From Tenebrio molitor (taxonomy: Eukaryota > Arthropoda > Insecta > Coleoptera > Tenebrionidae), in NCBI RefSeq assembly GCF_963966145.1, contig NC_091054.1:2170001-2234000 (forward strand): DNA of 64,000 bases. Reading direction: 5' to 3'. The notes below the pieces were generated by a model. The model did no database searches. It was given only the letters and a program-made list of their open reading frames with translations, and was not told the DNA's origin. The position numbers and the translations under genes were made by a program. This document shows positions 12,614-23,136 of this stretch, one piece after another (position 1 is the stretch's first letter; every line of letters begins with the position of its first letter).

Positions 12614-14262
12614 TATCTGACACATAAGCAAAACACTAGGAAAATTCGAACAATTTTGTCCCTTCACAGCTTCGAACTTTATATACTAAGTACTAAAACA
12701 TTATTTAGTGTACTGACACTGAAATGCTTTTATATCCTTAGAAAAAAATATGTACTTATTTATTATATGTAGGTACAAGACGATAACATTGTATTTTATC
12801 TTCCAGGGCGACTGATTTTGGTTCCATTGAAGAAGTATGCTATTTTCTGTACGTAATTGTGTTTCTATCATGACCAGTTTTGCACTGATTTGCATTTTTC
12901 GCAAAATATTGGTGACGGTGAGGACCCCAAGTTTTTTGATTTCGATGTCAATTGGGTCAGTTATTTCGGAAATATGCGCTATTTTGTAATGCATACATTT
13001 TGTAATTATAACGAGCGAGTAATGATTGCCATTACTCATGAGAATGATTTTTGTAAAGTAACGGATGACGTAATTCATCCGGTGAGTGATAGCCATTACA
13101 CGCGAGTAGAATACTATACTTTTTCTGCGACTATGAAGTAAAATTGATAAAAATGATTTTCTCAACGGGTGCAAAAATCAACGCTGAATAATCGTTGCAA
13201 TAGTTTGTGACTTTGTTAAATATTTAAGATGATACAATAAAATCTTTTTACAAAATAGTTTCATGGCACAAGTATGTCAAGGAATTGGTTGAAACTTATT
13301 GAAAATTAATCATAATTGATAATGTATTAACAAATTTAATATAAAGAGTGAATTATAGCAATTTAATTTTTACAAATCAAAGAAATTGAACTAGCTTCTA
13401 GTGATTTTCACATGTTTAGTTTGTTGCCATATTTGTATAATTTAGGTAGGTACATTTATTTATTTATGTACATCGGATTCAATAGAGCGTTATTCACATG
13501 AATTTGTGATGCAATTTTATTTGCCATTGATTTTACTTCAATAGGTACTGGATGGGCTGTGAAATTAAATTGAACGCATCCTTTGTTTTTAACAAATGAT
13601 AATTCATATACTAATTAAATATTAATTATCAGTACATAATAATTAATGGGGCGAAGAACTACACTACATAAAAATTATCCCCAACAAATTTTTTAAATTT
13701 CCGTTTTTAATATGTGAAGAAAATGATGAACTTTGAATGAATTTTTATATCGCCTTTTTTGAGACTTACCCCTGAAACGATCGCTCGAATTTGGTCGTGT
13801 CTAAAACAAACTTCTTGCACCACTAAATAATCTAATCTTGGACTAAACAATGGACTTGCAGCTTGTAGGTGCACATGTAATTACATCAAAATACTAATTA
13901 AGTGCAAAATAAATCGAATCGTAATAATTGAATAAATAATAACGTAATCTCCCATTTCCATCGAGGAACAAATCAACTTTTATTATTACCTATCAATTTC
14001 TTGAGATTGAATTATGATGTTTAAATAAAATGTAAATATTTTCAAAACAAAAGTTCAATTTTCGAACCGTTTCCTTAGTTGCAAACACTCACTGCAATAA
14101 AAAACTCTAGTTATCTTGTTGAACAAATTTCAATGCTACAACGTCAATAATTTACCTCACCGTCATCATATGAATATATCCCATTTTACATGTTTTATTG
14201 TAATGTTGTATGATGAAGGCCGTCCAAAAAAACGACTACCATTTATTCTGATTGCAGAATGA
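12614..14262. other. Intergenic, no gene seen
   Basis: AT-rich sequence with one repeat copy at 13008-13160. The ORFs at 12701-13174 (-) and 12857-13141 (+) overlap each other and that repeat. They show no domain or convincing codon bias. Confidence 0.5.
13008..13160. repeat. GCGAGTAGAATACT repeat family, copy
   Basis: Contains paired sub-sequences GAGCGAGTAATGATTGCCAT and AGCCATTACACGCGAGTAGA in partly palindromic arrangement, followed by CTTTTTCTGCGACTATGAAG. Related sequence occurs at 10976-11030, 28193-28460 and 33030-33150. Confidence 0.6.
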
Positions 14263-14424
14263 ATAGTTTATAATGCCAAAACCGCGGACTGAAGAGCAGT
14301 TCCCGTTGCTTCTGGTTTTGGTGGGTGATGAAAATGTTGCACAGACGAACAAACGGCTTTTTGGCAGAGGGAGATTCGACGGTATCACATCGGGAGCTAG
14401 CGCTATCATCACCGAGTGGCCAAG
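14263..14424 (+). other. Possible orphan exon
   Basis: A GC-richer island bounded by an acceptor-like TGATTGCAG (ends 14262) and a donor-like GTAAGTCATC. In one + frame it reads MPKPRTEEQFPLLLVLVGDE and onward without a stop to the donor; an antisense frame is open too. No flanking exon could be joined, so this could equally be a 5' exon, a decayed exon or chance. Confidence 0.2.
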
Positions 14425-14810
14425 TAAGTCATCATTTAATGCTTCTCTTGTCATAACAAAACTGTTTTGAATTTGACGCTCATCCAATTATTACGATCTG
14501 TTTCAATAAATCAGTACATTTTTAATGCACCAAATCACAATTTGTCAAGTCATGTGTTGTTGTTTTTAAAGGTAAAAATATTTTTTTTTATGTATGTTCA
14601 TACGGTTGGTTCCGCTACTCGACCGTAAGTGATGACTGATGACCACAGACACAAGTACATTACTTAAAATAAGTAAACAAATGACAAATTATTAATGTAT
14701 TAATTATCTTGTGAAAAATCAATATTTTAGCTGTTGGGATAGTGCTGTGTGTTGGTAGTTCTGAAATCAAAAAGAGAGGTGCATTTGATGTCAATAATAA
14801 TGGGTATGTA

Positions 14811-15000
14811 TTGGGTGTTCATTGAAATTTCCCGTCAAAGTTGGCGTTGAAGGGTCGATTGTGAACGCATCACGGATCAGATGTTTAAATCTAACCTCAC
14901 TTTCTGTGTTCTTTGTGTTTTTAGTGCAGACTGTCGACTGTCGAGTGGTGCGTTCACAATCGACCCAACTTTGAAGAGAAATTTAAATGAACACCCGATA
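14811..15000. mobile_element. MITE, GGGTGTTCA family, copy 1
   Basis: About 190 bp with inverted ends of about 60 bp: GGGTGTTCATTGAAATTTCC ... GTCGATTGTGAACGC on the left, and GCGTTCACAATCGAC ... AAATGAACACCCGATA on the right. Non-coding interior. Five further copies or fragments lie at 20523, 27338, 27542, 49590 and 58741. Confidence 0.85.
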
Positions 15001-16739
15001 GTACTGTACATTATGTACTGTGTTCACAATGTTAGAATAGATTAAGATACAAGAAAGAACGATCTTATTAACCTTAAGTAATAAATCTTTAAAATATGTT
15101 TTGACTCGATGACACTTTTATTTCTTTTAAATTATTCTTTTTATTATTATCATATGGAAAAACTTGTTAAATGAAGACTCGCATATTTGTTATAATTTTT
15201 GCAGGTAATCTTGAAATTTTGACAACGTGACTTCCATATTTTTTTTTGTAACTTTTGTTTTGAGATTAACATGTAATCACTGGAGTCTTCCTCCTTTTTC
15301 CTTAATAGCATCACTTAGTTTGTTATGGTTCTGTCCACGCATCAACCAGTCAATCAAAAATACTTCACTTCATCAAGATCTCAAAACACTGTTGACTTCT
15401 GAGGTGATTGTTGGTGTAAACCCTTCTCTCTCCACTTTGCCATTTTAATTATGGATCAAAGTCGTCAGTTGAAATTTCATCTATCATCTTTTCTGCATCC
15501 TGGTTAAATTTTAGTTGGGGAGACATTCAACCAATTTTTGTACATTTAAGAAACTTTACAAGAATCAAGACTCTGGGAAGAGCCGGTTGGGTATCGCCTC
15601 CCGAGGTGAACGTTACCTCGAAGAAGAGCATCGTCTTTTTGTCCAGCTCGTTTTTACGGAGTCGCAGTCTTTTTTGTAGAGGGAAAGAAATAAACGAAAG
15701 TGCACAAATTTCGGCCGGTTATTTTTCGGAAAGTTGGGATCAAACGCGAACCGAGCTCGCTCATTGGCCGGCCAATGAGAGAGAACAAAACCACGACGCA
15801 GTGAAAAACACACGTAGGTACTCAAAAAAGATGTCTTCTTTCGTAATCCGTCATTGGAAATGCAGTGTTATTTAAAATTTTGAAGTGGGAGTGGCTGAGG
15901 GCGGGGTGATGACGTGACAACTATTACAGTTACGTCCCTCAAACACAACACAAAAATACAGTTTCAGAAGAAGCATCTCCACTTTGAAACTTGACATAAT
16001 GGTTTTGACATAATGTTTAGCAGACATGCATTAAGGTTTTAAACAATAGTTTGAAGATTCAAAAAACATCTGGACTGTCAAAATCAAAATTACAGTTGTT
16101 AGGGTGGTTAAATCACTAGTTATTTTCATATTGCCCGGTCGGTATCTATGGTTTTTTGATTTTTCAAACTATTCATTTGTTTAAATTGACATTGTCAAAT
16201 AAATTGGAAAAATATTTAAGTATATTTTGTAAAAAGGTTAAAATAAAAGTTCAAAACGAACTAGGGATGTTCTATTGGCGTGACAGAAGAAGGCCACAAC
16301 AAATTATTGTATTATAAAACCATATCTTCAACAAAAAAAAAAGGTTTCTGATTTTAACCTAACTATGTGGAGAAACAGCATCTTGCGTTGTGAAAATCTA
16401 ATTAAAGCTTATTGGCTAACTATGATGGGTAGGTACTTGATATTAGAGATGTTCCACCCATAGATATATCTTGAGCGGAATCTGGCTTAGATTTAGAAAG
16501 CGATTTTCAGTTTTCTTTGTTGTTGAGTTTGTTACCTGTTTTCAGTTTGTCGTGTGTTGCCTTCTGATTTTCTTTGTGTGTTTTATAAACTTTACTAAAT
16601 TGCTCCAGTTCTTTTAGTTGCTGCATTTCGCTTCAAGTGTTAAAAATATTTTTAGTTCAGGAAAACATAACCTAAATATATTTTGTAATTAGATTTTGAC
16701 GTGGGTACAAAATTTTTATACTCGCGTTTTAAACTGGCC
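15001..16739. other. Intergenic; GC-richer patch and a decayed reading frame
   Basis: Minus-strand bases 15526-15449 read MSPQLKFNQDAEKMIDEIST and a few more residues to a stop, followed by broken frames to about 15270, possibly a decayed coding fragment. A GC-richer patch at about 15590-15850 (CCAAT-type box near 15775) resembles a promoter or 5' exon. The rest is AT-rich with nothing recognisable. Confidence 0.3.
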
Positions 16740-17065
16740 TGCTCATGCCAAAAAAAGCCCAATTTACACACGGACTCGTTAAATAAACTAATAATGGCGG
16801 TTGTTGGGATGTTAAATTTAAAAAATAGTTAGGTATTTATGTAACGAGTTTCGGTGTAAATTGGGCTTTTCTAATTGCCCGAGGGACAAGATTAAGGCCT
16901 CGAGGGCAATTAGAAAAGCCCATTTTACCCAGAAACGAGTTGCATACAAAATTTTATTGTTTGAAACGACGTCCCTGAAGTTTCCAAATCTTTTAAAAAT
17001 GGTTTCGCATTTGCTTTTGACAGTTTTGACAAATTTTTCAAGATTTCAAGACCTGTCAGAAATGT
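16740..17065. repeat. CCCAATTTACACACG repeat family, copy 1, with 18-bp hairpin
   Basis: Shares CCCAATTTACACACG, AAACGAGTTG and TCCAAATCTTT blocks with 46496-46705 and 58100-58345. It carries a perfect 18-bp inverted repeat, arms 16863-16880 and 16904-16921, 23-base loop. Confidence 0.65.
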
Positions 17066-17914
17066 AACGTTGAATGTGTTGTCTAGGGCAACGGTTCGTT
17101 ATCTGCTCATTTTGCTTTAGGGCAGTTAAGAGGCAGTGTACAAAGGAGAAAAATGATAATTTATGACAGTTGAAAACAATAAAACATGTAACATTAAATA
17201 GAAAGACCAGAAAATCTCATTACAACGCTCAATTGCTTGCTTTTTTCTGGCTTTAAGTACTGTTCTCTGTTTTTCCATTTTTTTCGAATTATCGACAAAT
17301 TGTGTAATTGACACTGTGTCATAAAAATTTGGCGCAGGATGGTCAACCAAGTACACTGAAAAGTACTAGAACAGCTTTGTCAATAATCAGTGTGACAACT
17401 TGACACAAGGCTGCCAACAGAAATTTGACCTTCCACAGCCACCCTTATGCCAATTCCCGAGCAAATTTATTACACCTTAAAATGAGGGTAGGCAACACAT
17501 TATTCCCATTTTTGTCACAGCTTTTGCACAACAGAACGAAATTAAAATTCGAAATTATTTTAATCATTTCCGTGATTACAATTTGTACAATTTTAGGAAA
17601 AAAAACATTTGTTACATGGAATTTAAAATTATATTCTTTAATTACCTATTATGTAATTCAAACTTTGTTAGATTCTCAGAGCAGTTACCAGTGATAAAAA
17701 ATCAATAATTAAATTTACATACTTACTGCATTAAAACTGTGTCACGCACTTTGTTCCTTTTAGTATCCTTGAATTCCTTATCTCTAAAAATAATTATGGT
17801 ACCACACCAATTTTGCAAACATAAATAAAATTCAATTCGAATTCCGAGAAATATATTTAGCTGGAAAATATAAAAAAGACAAAATAAATACCCCCACATT
17901 TAACAGCTCGTCGT
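17066..17914. other. Intergenic; 3' flank of the LRR gene
   Basis: AT-rich, no gene seen. The ORFs at 17126-17356 (-) and 17425-17694 (+) lack recognisable features. The end of this stretch is the probable 3' UTR of the minus-strand LRR gene. Confidence 0.5.
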
Positions 17915-18604
17915 TCAATTAATATAATGGACAATTTTCCGGCTGCTGTCGAGAAAATCCAAAGCCCTCTCGTCCACATTCTTATCTTTGACAAAACTAA
18001 TAACAAGGCGCGTCAAATTCGCCATCCTCCTCAGCGCATTCACATGAATATACTCGATCGGATTATCGTCCAAATACAAAGCCTGGATCCCTTCCAGTCC
18101 TCGAAACGTCGTCTCATTTATCCTCTTCAATTTATTCTCGTTCAAGAGGAGCTGCTGTAACTTGTTTAAATCGTTAAAAGCCCCATCCTCGACGTACTCG
18201 ATCCTGTTCTTAATCAAACTCAAAATTTTCAAATTGGGAACACCGACAAAACTGTTGGCTGAGATGTTGGTGATGAGAGTGTTGGTGATCGCTAAATTAT
18301 CCAAATCCGTGAGGTTGGCGAACGCTCCAGGTTGGACGTAGGTGATGTTTTCACCCAAGAACCACAATTCTCTGCGAGATTTCAATTTTGCAAAGGCATC
18401 CTTCGGGATCTCGCCGTAGGATACATCCACGTATAAGTAGTCGGGATTTTTTTGCTTCTTGAACTTGAGAGGGTCGTCTTCTTCGAGGGTTTCAACAGTG
18501 CAGACGGTCCTGTTGGGGAATCCTGGCTCCACTTTTAGCTTGCATTGGGCGTGGGTGGAGCCCACGTAGAAGAGTAATACTGCTAACAAGCTTAAACACT
18601 TCAT
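17915..18604 (-). CDS. Secreted leucine-rich repeat protein
   Basis: Single coding exon, 229 aa. The N-terminus MKCLSLLAVLLFYVGSTHAQ is a clear signal peptide with cleavage near residue 19-20. A cysteine-containing N-cap (to about residue 45) is followed by about five or six LRRs (roughly 65-205) with LxxLxLxxNxI-type motifs such as LKILSLIKNRIEYV and LQQLLLNENKLKRI. N-glycosylation sequons NIT, NLT and NET are present. There is no transmembrane segment or GPI-like tail, so the protein should be secreted; the ligand cannot be read from sequence. An acceptor TTTTTTTAG directly precedes the ATG, indicating a 5' UTR intron. It is divergent from the glycosyltransferase-like gene at 18844. Confidence 0.85.
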   Translation of the reverse strand: MKCLSLLAVLLFYVGSTHAQCKLKVEPGFPNRTVCTVETLEEDDPLKFKKQKNPDYLYVDVSYGEIPKDAFAKLKSRRELWFLGENITYVQPGAFANLTDLDNLAITNTLITNISANSFVGVPNLKILSLIKNRIEYVEDGAFNDLNKLQQLLLNENKLKRINETTFRGLEGIQALYLDDNPIEYIHVNALRRMANLTRLVISFVKDKNVDERALDFLDSSRKIVHYIN

Positions 18605-18700
18605 CTAAAAAAATTTAGCAGAATCAATTGTGTGTAAAGGGCACTGTACAAACTACCTCAACGCGTAGAAGACAACAACTGAGTAAGAGCGACTTAAGAA
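18605..18700 (-). promoter_or_regulatory. 5' UTR intron and probable start region of the LRR gene
   Basis: The minus strand reads a donor GAG|GTAGTT at 18657/18656 and an acceptor TTTTAG directly before the ATG, giving a 52-bp UTR intron 18605-18656. A TCAGTT initiator-like sequence lies at 18678-18683. The transcription start is inferred. Confidence 0.4.
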
Positions 18701-18843
18701 TAGCACTTCCTGGATGACAAACAGATGACCTTGCGATAGTACTCTTTTCGTTGCTTAGTAAAAAAAGTGTTTTGTAATATTGATTTCCATATTATCTAAC
18801 TTGAGATGACCCGTTCTTGAACCACGAGCCAGCACATACAAAA

Positions 18844-19725
18844 ATGTTAAAAATGAGTAATTATAATAATCGCTTCTCTCTTTCAGATTATTTGAGTTCC
18901 TGTTGGTTGACAGCACTGATTTGCGGCATCACTCTCTTCATCATTTCCATAATGTTGACGTCTTGCATGACTTACCAGCACCACCCCAGACTACCAAGAT
19001 GCTCTTCTGATTATCACCTGATCGACAACAAAACCATCCATCTTGTTCACACATCGCATAAGTGGTCTTCGTATCAGCTCGAGCTGATAGAAAATATCAC
19101 AGATGCTTTCCCAGGTTATCAAATACATCTGCTCGAAGTGAACACTTTAGGAGTGAGTTCCAACAAAATAATGAAAGAAGTGAACGGAACGAAATCCAAT
19201 GAAACGAGCAAGAACAGAAGTGAGAAGACTCTTCAGGATTTGTTACGGCAGCATCCCAATCTCTTGGTCACCCATATGAGCTACGGAAGCATCTTTGAGA
19301 ACAGTCCACTGTTCTTCAGCTGGTTTTCGCTCAGTCATCAGATGAGAAATTTCGCGATTCGAGTTTTGCAATTGTGGCAGTTCGGCGGTTTGAGTTTTGA
19401 TCTGTTGGAATACCAGAGTCAGCCTCCCAAGAAATTCAGAAATTGTAGTTATTTTGCTGAGACCAAGGTTAAAAGTTACGTTCGACATGGTCACGAGAGA
19501 TATGAAAATCTGGGGGATGAAATCGTTTCAGTGGATCATAACGGGTTTCACATGGAATGTAAAATACCTTGTCATGCATTTTTCGGGAAAGTTTTGATGA
19601 AGTTGAGGAAGGCTAATGAGAAGTCGACACCGAGGGGAATTTTGAATGGACCGATATATACGTTTTGTAGAGCTGGTGTGATCGATAAGGAGTTTTGCCA
19701 CAGTAAAAATATTATATTTAAATAA
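18844..19725 (+). CDS. Type II membrane glycosyltransferase-like protein (alpha-1,4-glycosyltransferase family?), atypical
   Basis: 293 aa from the first in-frame ATG; the open frame extends 9 codons upstream without an ATG. A short cytoplasmic tail and one hydrophobic anchor at about residues 20-41 give a Golgi type II topology. Sequons NKT, NIT, NGT, NET, NRS and NCS fit a lumenal domain. The segment SHQMRNFAIRVLQLWQFGGL (residues 165-183) matches the R..xLxxxGGxYxDxD region of Gb3-synthase/alpha-4-GlcNAc-transferase-like enzymes, and the C-terminus has an NGP motif. At the position of the metal-binding DxD there is FDLLE, so the acidic pair is not intact and catalysis is doubtful. A CTTTCAG just upstream of residue 15 could be an acceptor, giving a different N-terminus. 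AATAAA overlaps the stop codon. Confidence 0.65.
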   Translation: MLKMSNYNNRFSLSDYLSSCWLTALICGITLFIISIMLTSCMTYQHHPRLPRCSSDYHLIDNKTIHLVHTSHKWSSYQLELIENITDAFPGYQIHLLEVNTLGVSSNKIMKEVNGTKSNETSKNRSEKTLQDLLRQHPNLLVTHMSYGSIFENSPLFFSWFSLSHQMRNFAIRVLQLWQFGGLSFDLLEYQSQPPKKFRNCSYFAETKVKSYVRHGHERYENLGDEIVSVDHNGFHMECKIPCHAFFGKVLMKLRKANEKSTPRGILNGPIYTFCRAGVIDKEFCHSKNIIFK

Positions 19726-19877
19726 ATTTTATTCGTATTTGTAAGTTTTTGTGTTGACAAGTGGTAAATAAATTTCTGGAAGAAAGTGAACACGAACGGG
19801 GCACAAGATCACTACTAGCTCAAAAGAAAGTAGACATTTCTTCCCACATTTTTGGATCTACAGCCTATTTTCTTTTT

Positions 19878-20302
19878 AAATCAGCTGTCAGTGTCAAAAC
19901 TTTATTAAAAAACCAGACTGTGTTACCCTAAAACCGACTAAATGTATAACAGTTTCCCCATGTCAAAATTGAGGTTATGTCTGTCTAACGTAATTGAAAT
20001 GTCCAACGTGGTTTTCTTACTCAATTCAGGTTTGTCACCTTTCAATTCTTCCCAATACCGAATAAGGGCCATTTTTTCACGCTATGTGAAGGGCTGCCCA
20101 TTACCTTTTATCGCGAAGGAATCTTTTCAAATTTTGTGTGTTGTTCATTTTTCAACGCAAACAGTTACGCGCAATGACAGCTCCGATGACCTTGAACGGC
20201 TCGACGCTGCCAACCTACATTGTGAAATGCATTATTTGCTAATTGCTACTTTCAATTCCTCATACCAACTCGTAACTTGACACCACTTTGACAGCTGATT
20301 TA
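19878..20302. mobile_element. Probable MITE with AAATCAGCTGTCA ends
   Basis: Left end AAATCAGCTGTCAGTGTCAA at 19878; right end TTGACACCACTTTGACAGCT followed by GATTT is its imperfect reverse complement. The interior is non-coding. Confidence 0.5.
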
Positions 20303-21142
20303 AAAAAAACAAAGGCTATAAATTATGGTATTCTCTCCTTAGGGAGAAAAAGAAAAATATATCATTAATATGAATCGTACAATGTTATAAAAACGGATTC
20401 CAAATACCTATTTTACTGTATCGCGAGTTTTGTTCTCAACATGAAATATGACTTTGACGTGTCGAATTCTTTAAAAAACAATTCAAAATAACATCCGCTG
20501 TCCGTTTTTTTAAAATAATTTTTTAGTTGGCGTTGAAGAGTCGATTGTGAACGGAACTTCTCTCCTTAAAAACACTGATTATTCAAATTGCAGATTAAAA
20601 ACACAAACAACGCAAAAAGTAAGGTTATATTTAAACAACTGCCGAAACACTGGTCTTAAAAAAAGACTGATTTTTCAAATTGCGCATATTAAAAACACAA
20701 AAAGTGGGATTAGCTTTAAACAGCTTAAAATAAAAAAAAAAAGTTAAGTAAGTATAGTAAAAACGTTTTAATGTGGAATGTCAAATTCAAGGGCGCTTAA
20801 AATTTATGACTGAACTGTACAATACAGTCTGTCTCAATTCTAAATTTCCACCAATACTGCATTCTCTAAAAATACAACCGGCAACATTGTTTGGTGAAAA
20901 ATGAAAAATGCGTCATTTTGTATTTGTGTTTTTACAATTCAAGATTTTAGAATAAAGGAAAAGAACTTGCTGACCTTTTTATTTATTTATTTTTTTCATT
21001 TTAGCGTCAAGTTGTTTTCGAATCATGTTTATAAAATAAATATATTGCCAACTTTGGTTATAACAATCCCCAGTTTAGAAATATTTTTATTTTGCTCACG
21101 TTATTCAACAGGTGGTAGCAATTTGGAATTGAGACAGACTAA
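20303..21142. other. Intergenic; contains a GGGTGTTCA-family fragment
   Basis: AT-rich. Bases about 20523-20735 carry GTTGGCGTTGAAGAGTCGAT and the internal part of the GGGTGTTCA MITE as two similar sub-blocks, without a matching right end. No gene seen. Confidence 0.5.
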
Positions 21143-21456
21143 AGTCCGTTTTTTTAATAATCAATTGTCAAAGTGTTGTCAGGTTGGCAGAAAATGCGAA
21201 ACAGTGAATTTTATAAATCACGTTTGGAACATTGACTTTTGAAATTGTCACCGATTGTAATATTTGACAATTTAAATTAAAGACGTGTCTCACATTCATA
21301 AACATATGCAACATAACCTCAATAATGATCTAGGGGAAATCTAGGGTGAAACTAAGATAGTACTGGACCAAATGTCAATGATTTTTAATTTATAGTTTGG
21401 TCTTTTTCTGTATTTTGACACTGACAATAGTGACAATTGATTATAAAAAAACGGAA
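21143..21456. mobile_element. MITE, AGTCCGTTTTTTT family, copy 2
   Basis: The same ends and interior as 11299-11513, with about 92 extra bases between GTTGGCAGAA and ACGTGTCTCAC. Either this copy gained, or copy 1 lost, that block. Confidence 0.75.
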
Positions 21457-21475
21457 AATATGCAAGTGTAGGTAC

Positions 21476-21720
21476 GGTAGCGAGCAATAAATTTTGGTCG
21501 TCAATGTCATTCTTTGACGCAATGTAAAATCCTCAATTGTAAAACGGTCGTAAATTTCATAACCTATCATCATGTTGTATGACATTAATTTTCATTTTTT
21601 TTCTCATTTTTTGACACTTTGTTGACGTGGGCATAATCAGGCAGGGTAATTTTTTTAATTTGTGACAATCTAACCAAATTTTGAAATGACATTGACGACC
21701 AAAATTTATTGCTGGCGACA
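21476..21720. mobile_element. MITE, TTTGGTCGTCAATGTC family, copy 1
   Basis: Ends GCGAGCAATAAATTTTGGTC and its inverted counterpart TTGACGACCAAAATTTATTG flank a non-coding interior. An inverted copy lies at 50328-50547, sharing for example the CTGATTATGCCC / GGGCATAATCAG block. It abuts the next element. Confidence 0.75.
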
Positions 21721-22082
21721 GTACTATCGCGGCCAAAATACTTTGGTCGTCAATTTTTGACATTTCAAATGTAAATCAAGTATTAATGTCAATATACATG
21801 ACAATTTCAAATTATTCTTGTCAAAAATATGGCACCTTCAGTTTTTGATAAATATAGAATCGTCTTACTTGCTTCTGAAGGTTGTCTAAACCGCGACCAT
21901 GTTGATCTTTTGCTTTTGAACCCTGCCTCCGCAGCTGGGATTTACCCCACCCGTATGACACTGATAGATTAAAATAATTTTCACAGTAGTAAAAAATAAA
22001 GTTAAACATCCTAAAGTTTGCTTTACAATTGAATGTCATTTATGTCACATTGACGACCAAAGTATTTTGGCCGCAATAGTAC
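21721..22082. mobile_element. MITE-like element with 34-bp ends, abutting the previous one; 47-codon ORF inside
   Basis: Left GTACTATCGCGGCCAAAATA then CTTTGGTCGTCAAT; right ATTGACGACCAAAGTATTTT then GGCCGCAATAGTAC: near-perfect inverted ends. It shares TTTGGTCGTCAAT with the neighbouring family. The GC-richer interior contains an ORF at 21829-21972 (+), 47 aa, starting MAPSVFDKYRIVLLASEGCL. The ORF may be a captured host or transposase fragment. Confidence 0.7.
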
Positions 22083-23136
22083 ATTAGTGAGACATCTGTC
22101 ATATTATTAAAAAATTTTAATATACAATAATTGTCAAAACATTGTCATGTTGGTATGAGCCAAACAGTGATTTTCATGATAATACTGAGTGTCAACATTT
22201 TTTTAATGTAAATGAGCCTGCGCCCTGATGTTTATTGCAAATTTGAAAAAAGATATCTCTTGATTTGGACAGTCGTTTTGGTCGTAATTCATCATGTTTT
22301 TTATTCCCATATTTTTATTATTTCAGTCAAAAGCTACCACTTTTTTGGGCGTAATAATAATTACTTTGTGTTACCTAAATAAACTCAACAGTTCAATGTC
22401 AAATTTTGGCGGGAGGTTGGGCCAACCCAAAAAAAAAGAAACTTATTCTAGGGATTTACGTTTGCAATAAAATTTTACTAAATTTAGGGAATTTAATGAT
22501 ATCTATTGGCTACATCTGCCAACTGTCATTTTTAATTTTCTTGAAATTAAGCAAAGTCGCATTTCAATTTTGAACGTGTTATTAAAAATACCTCGCAAAG
22601 TGAGAAATTTATTAAACTCTGAAATTGGTTGTTATTAACTTTAGTAATGTGCTGCGCTACTAATATCTCTACATAACCTCAATTTTTATATTATAAAAAT
22701 TTTCACCCTAGGTCAAAAGTGTCCAATGTTGTCAGCTGTAAATTGCGGTGTTGTGGTTCTTTGATTAAAAAACAGACGTTATAAGCGCGCCGTTATTTTT
22801 CCTGGTAGTGCCAACTTAAGAACAAGTCTCCAATCCACATTTATGTCTAACGTTCCGGCAATGTTAAAATATGAAAGAAAAACTCTTTTAATTTTTTATT
22901 TTAGTATTAAATAACTGAGAAAATCATTGAAGTGAGTTGCCAGTTATTATCGGAGTAATTCCGCTTTTACGATGTTAAATTTAATTGTAGCTTGGTCAAT
23001 GGACGTGAAGCAATTAACATCTTTCCTAAAACTTCTGCATAACTTTGTATTCATAGAATGTAATGCACTGAAACTGTAGTCTTTATTTTCGTTGAGAAAA
23101 CTTTAATAAGTAAACTTCTAGAATGACTTTTTTTTA
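22083..23136. other. Intergenic, no gene seen
   Basis: AT-rich. No repeat copy or exon could be supported. The right end is the probable 3' UTR of the minus-strand four-TM gene. Confidence 0.5.
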
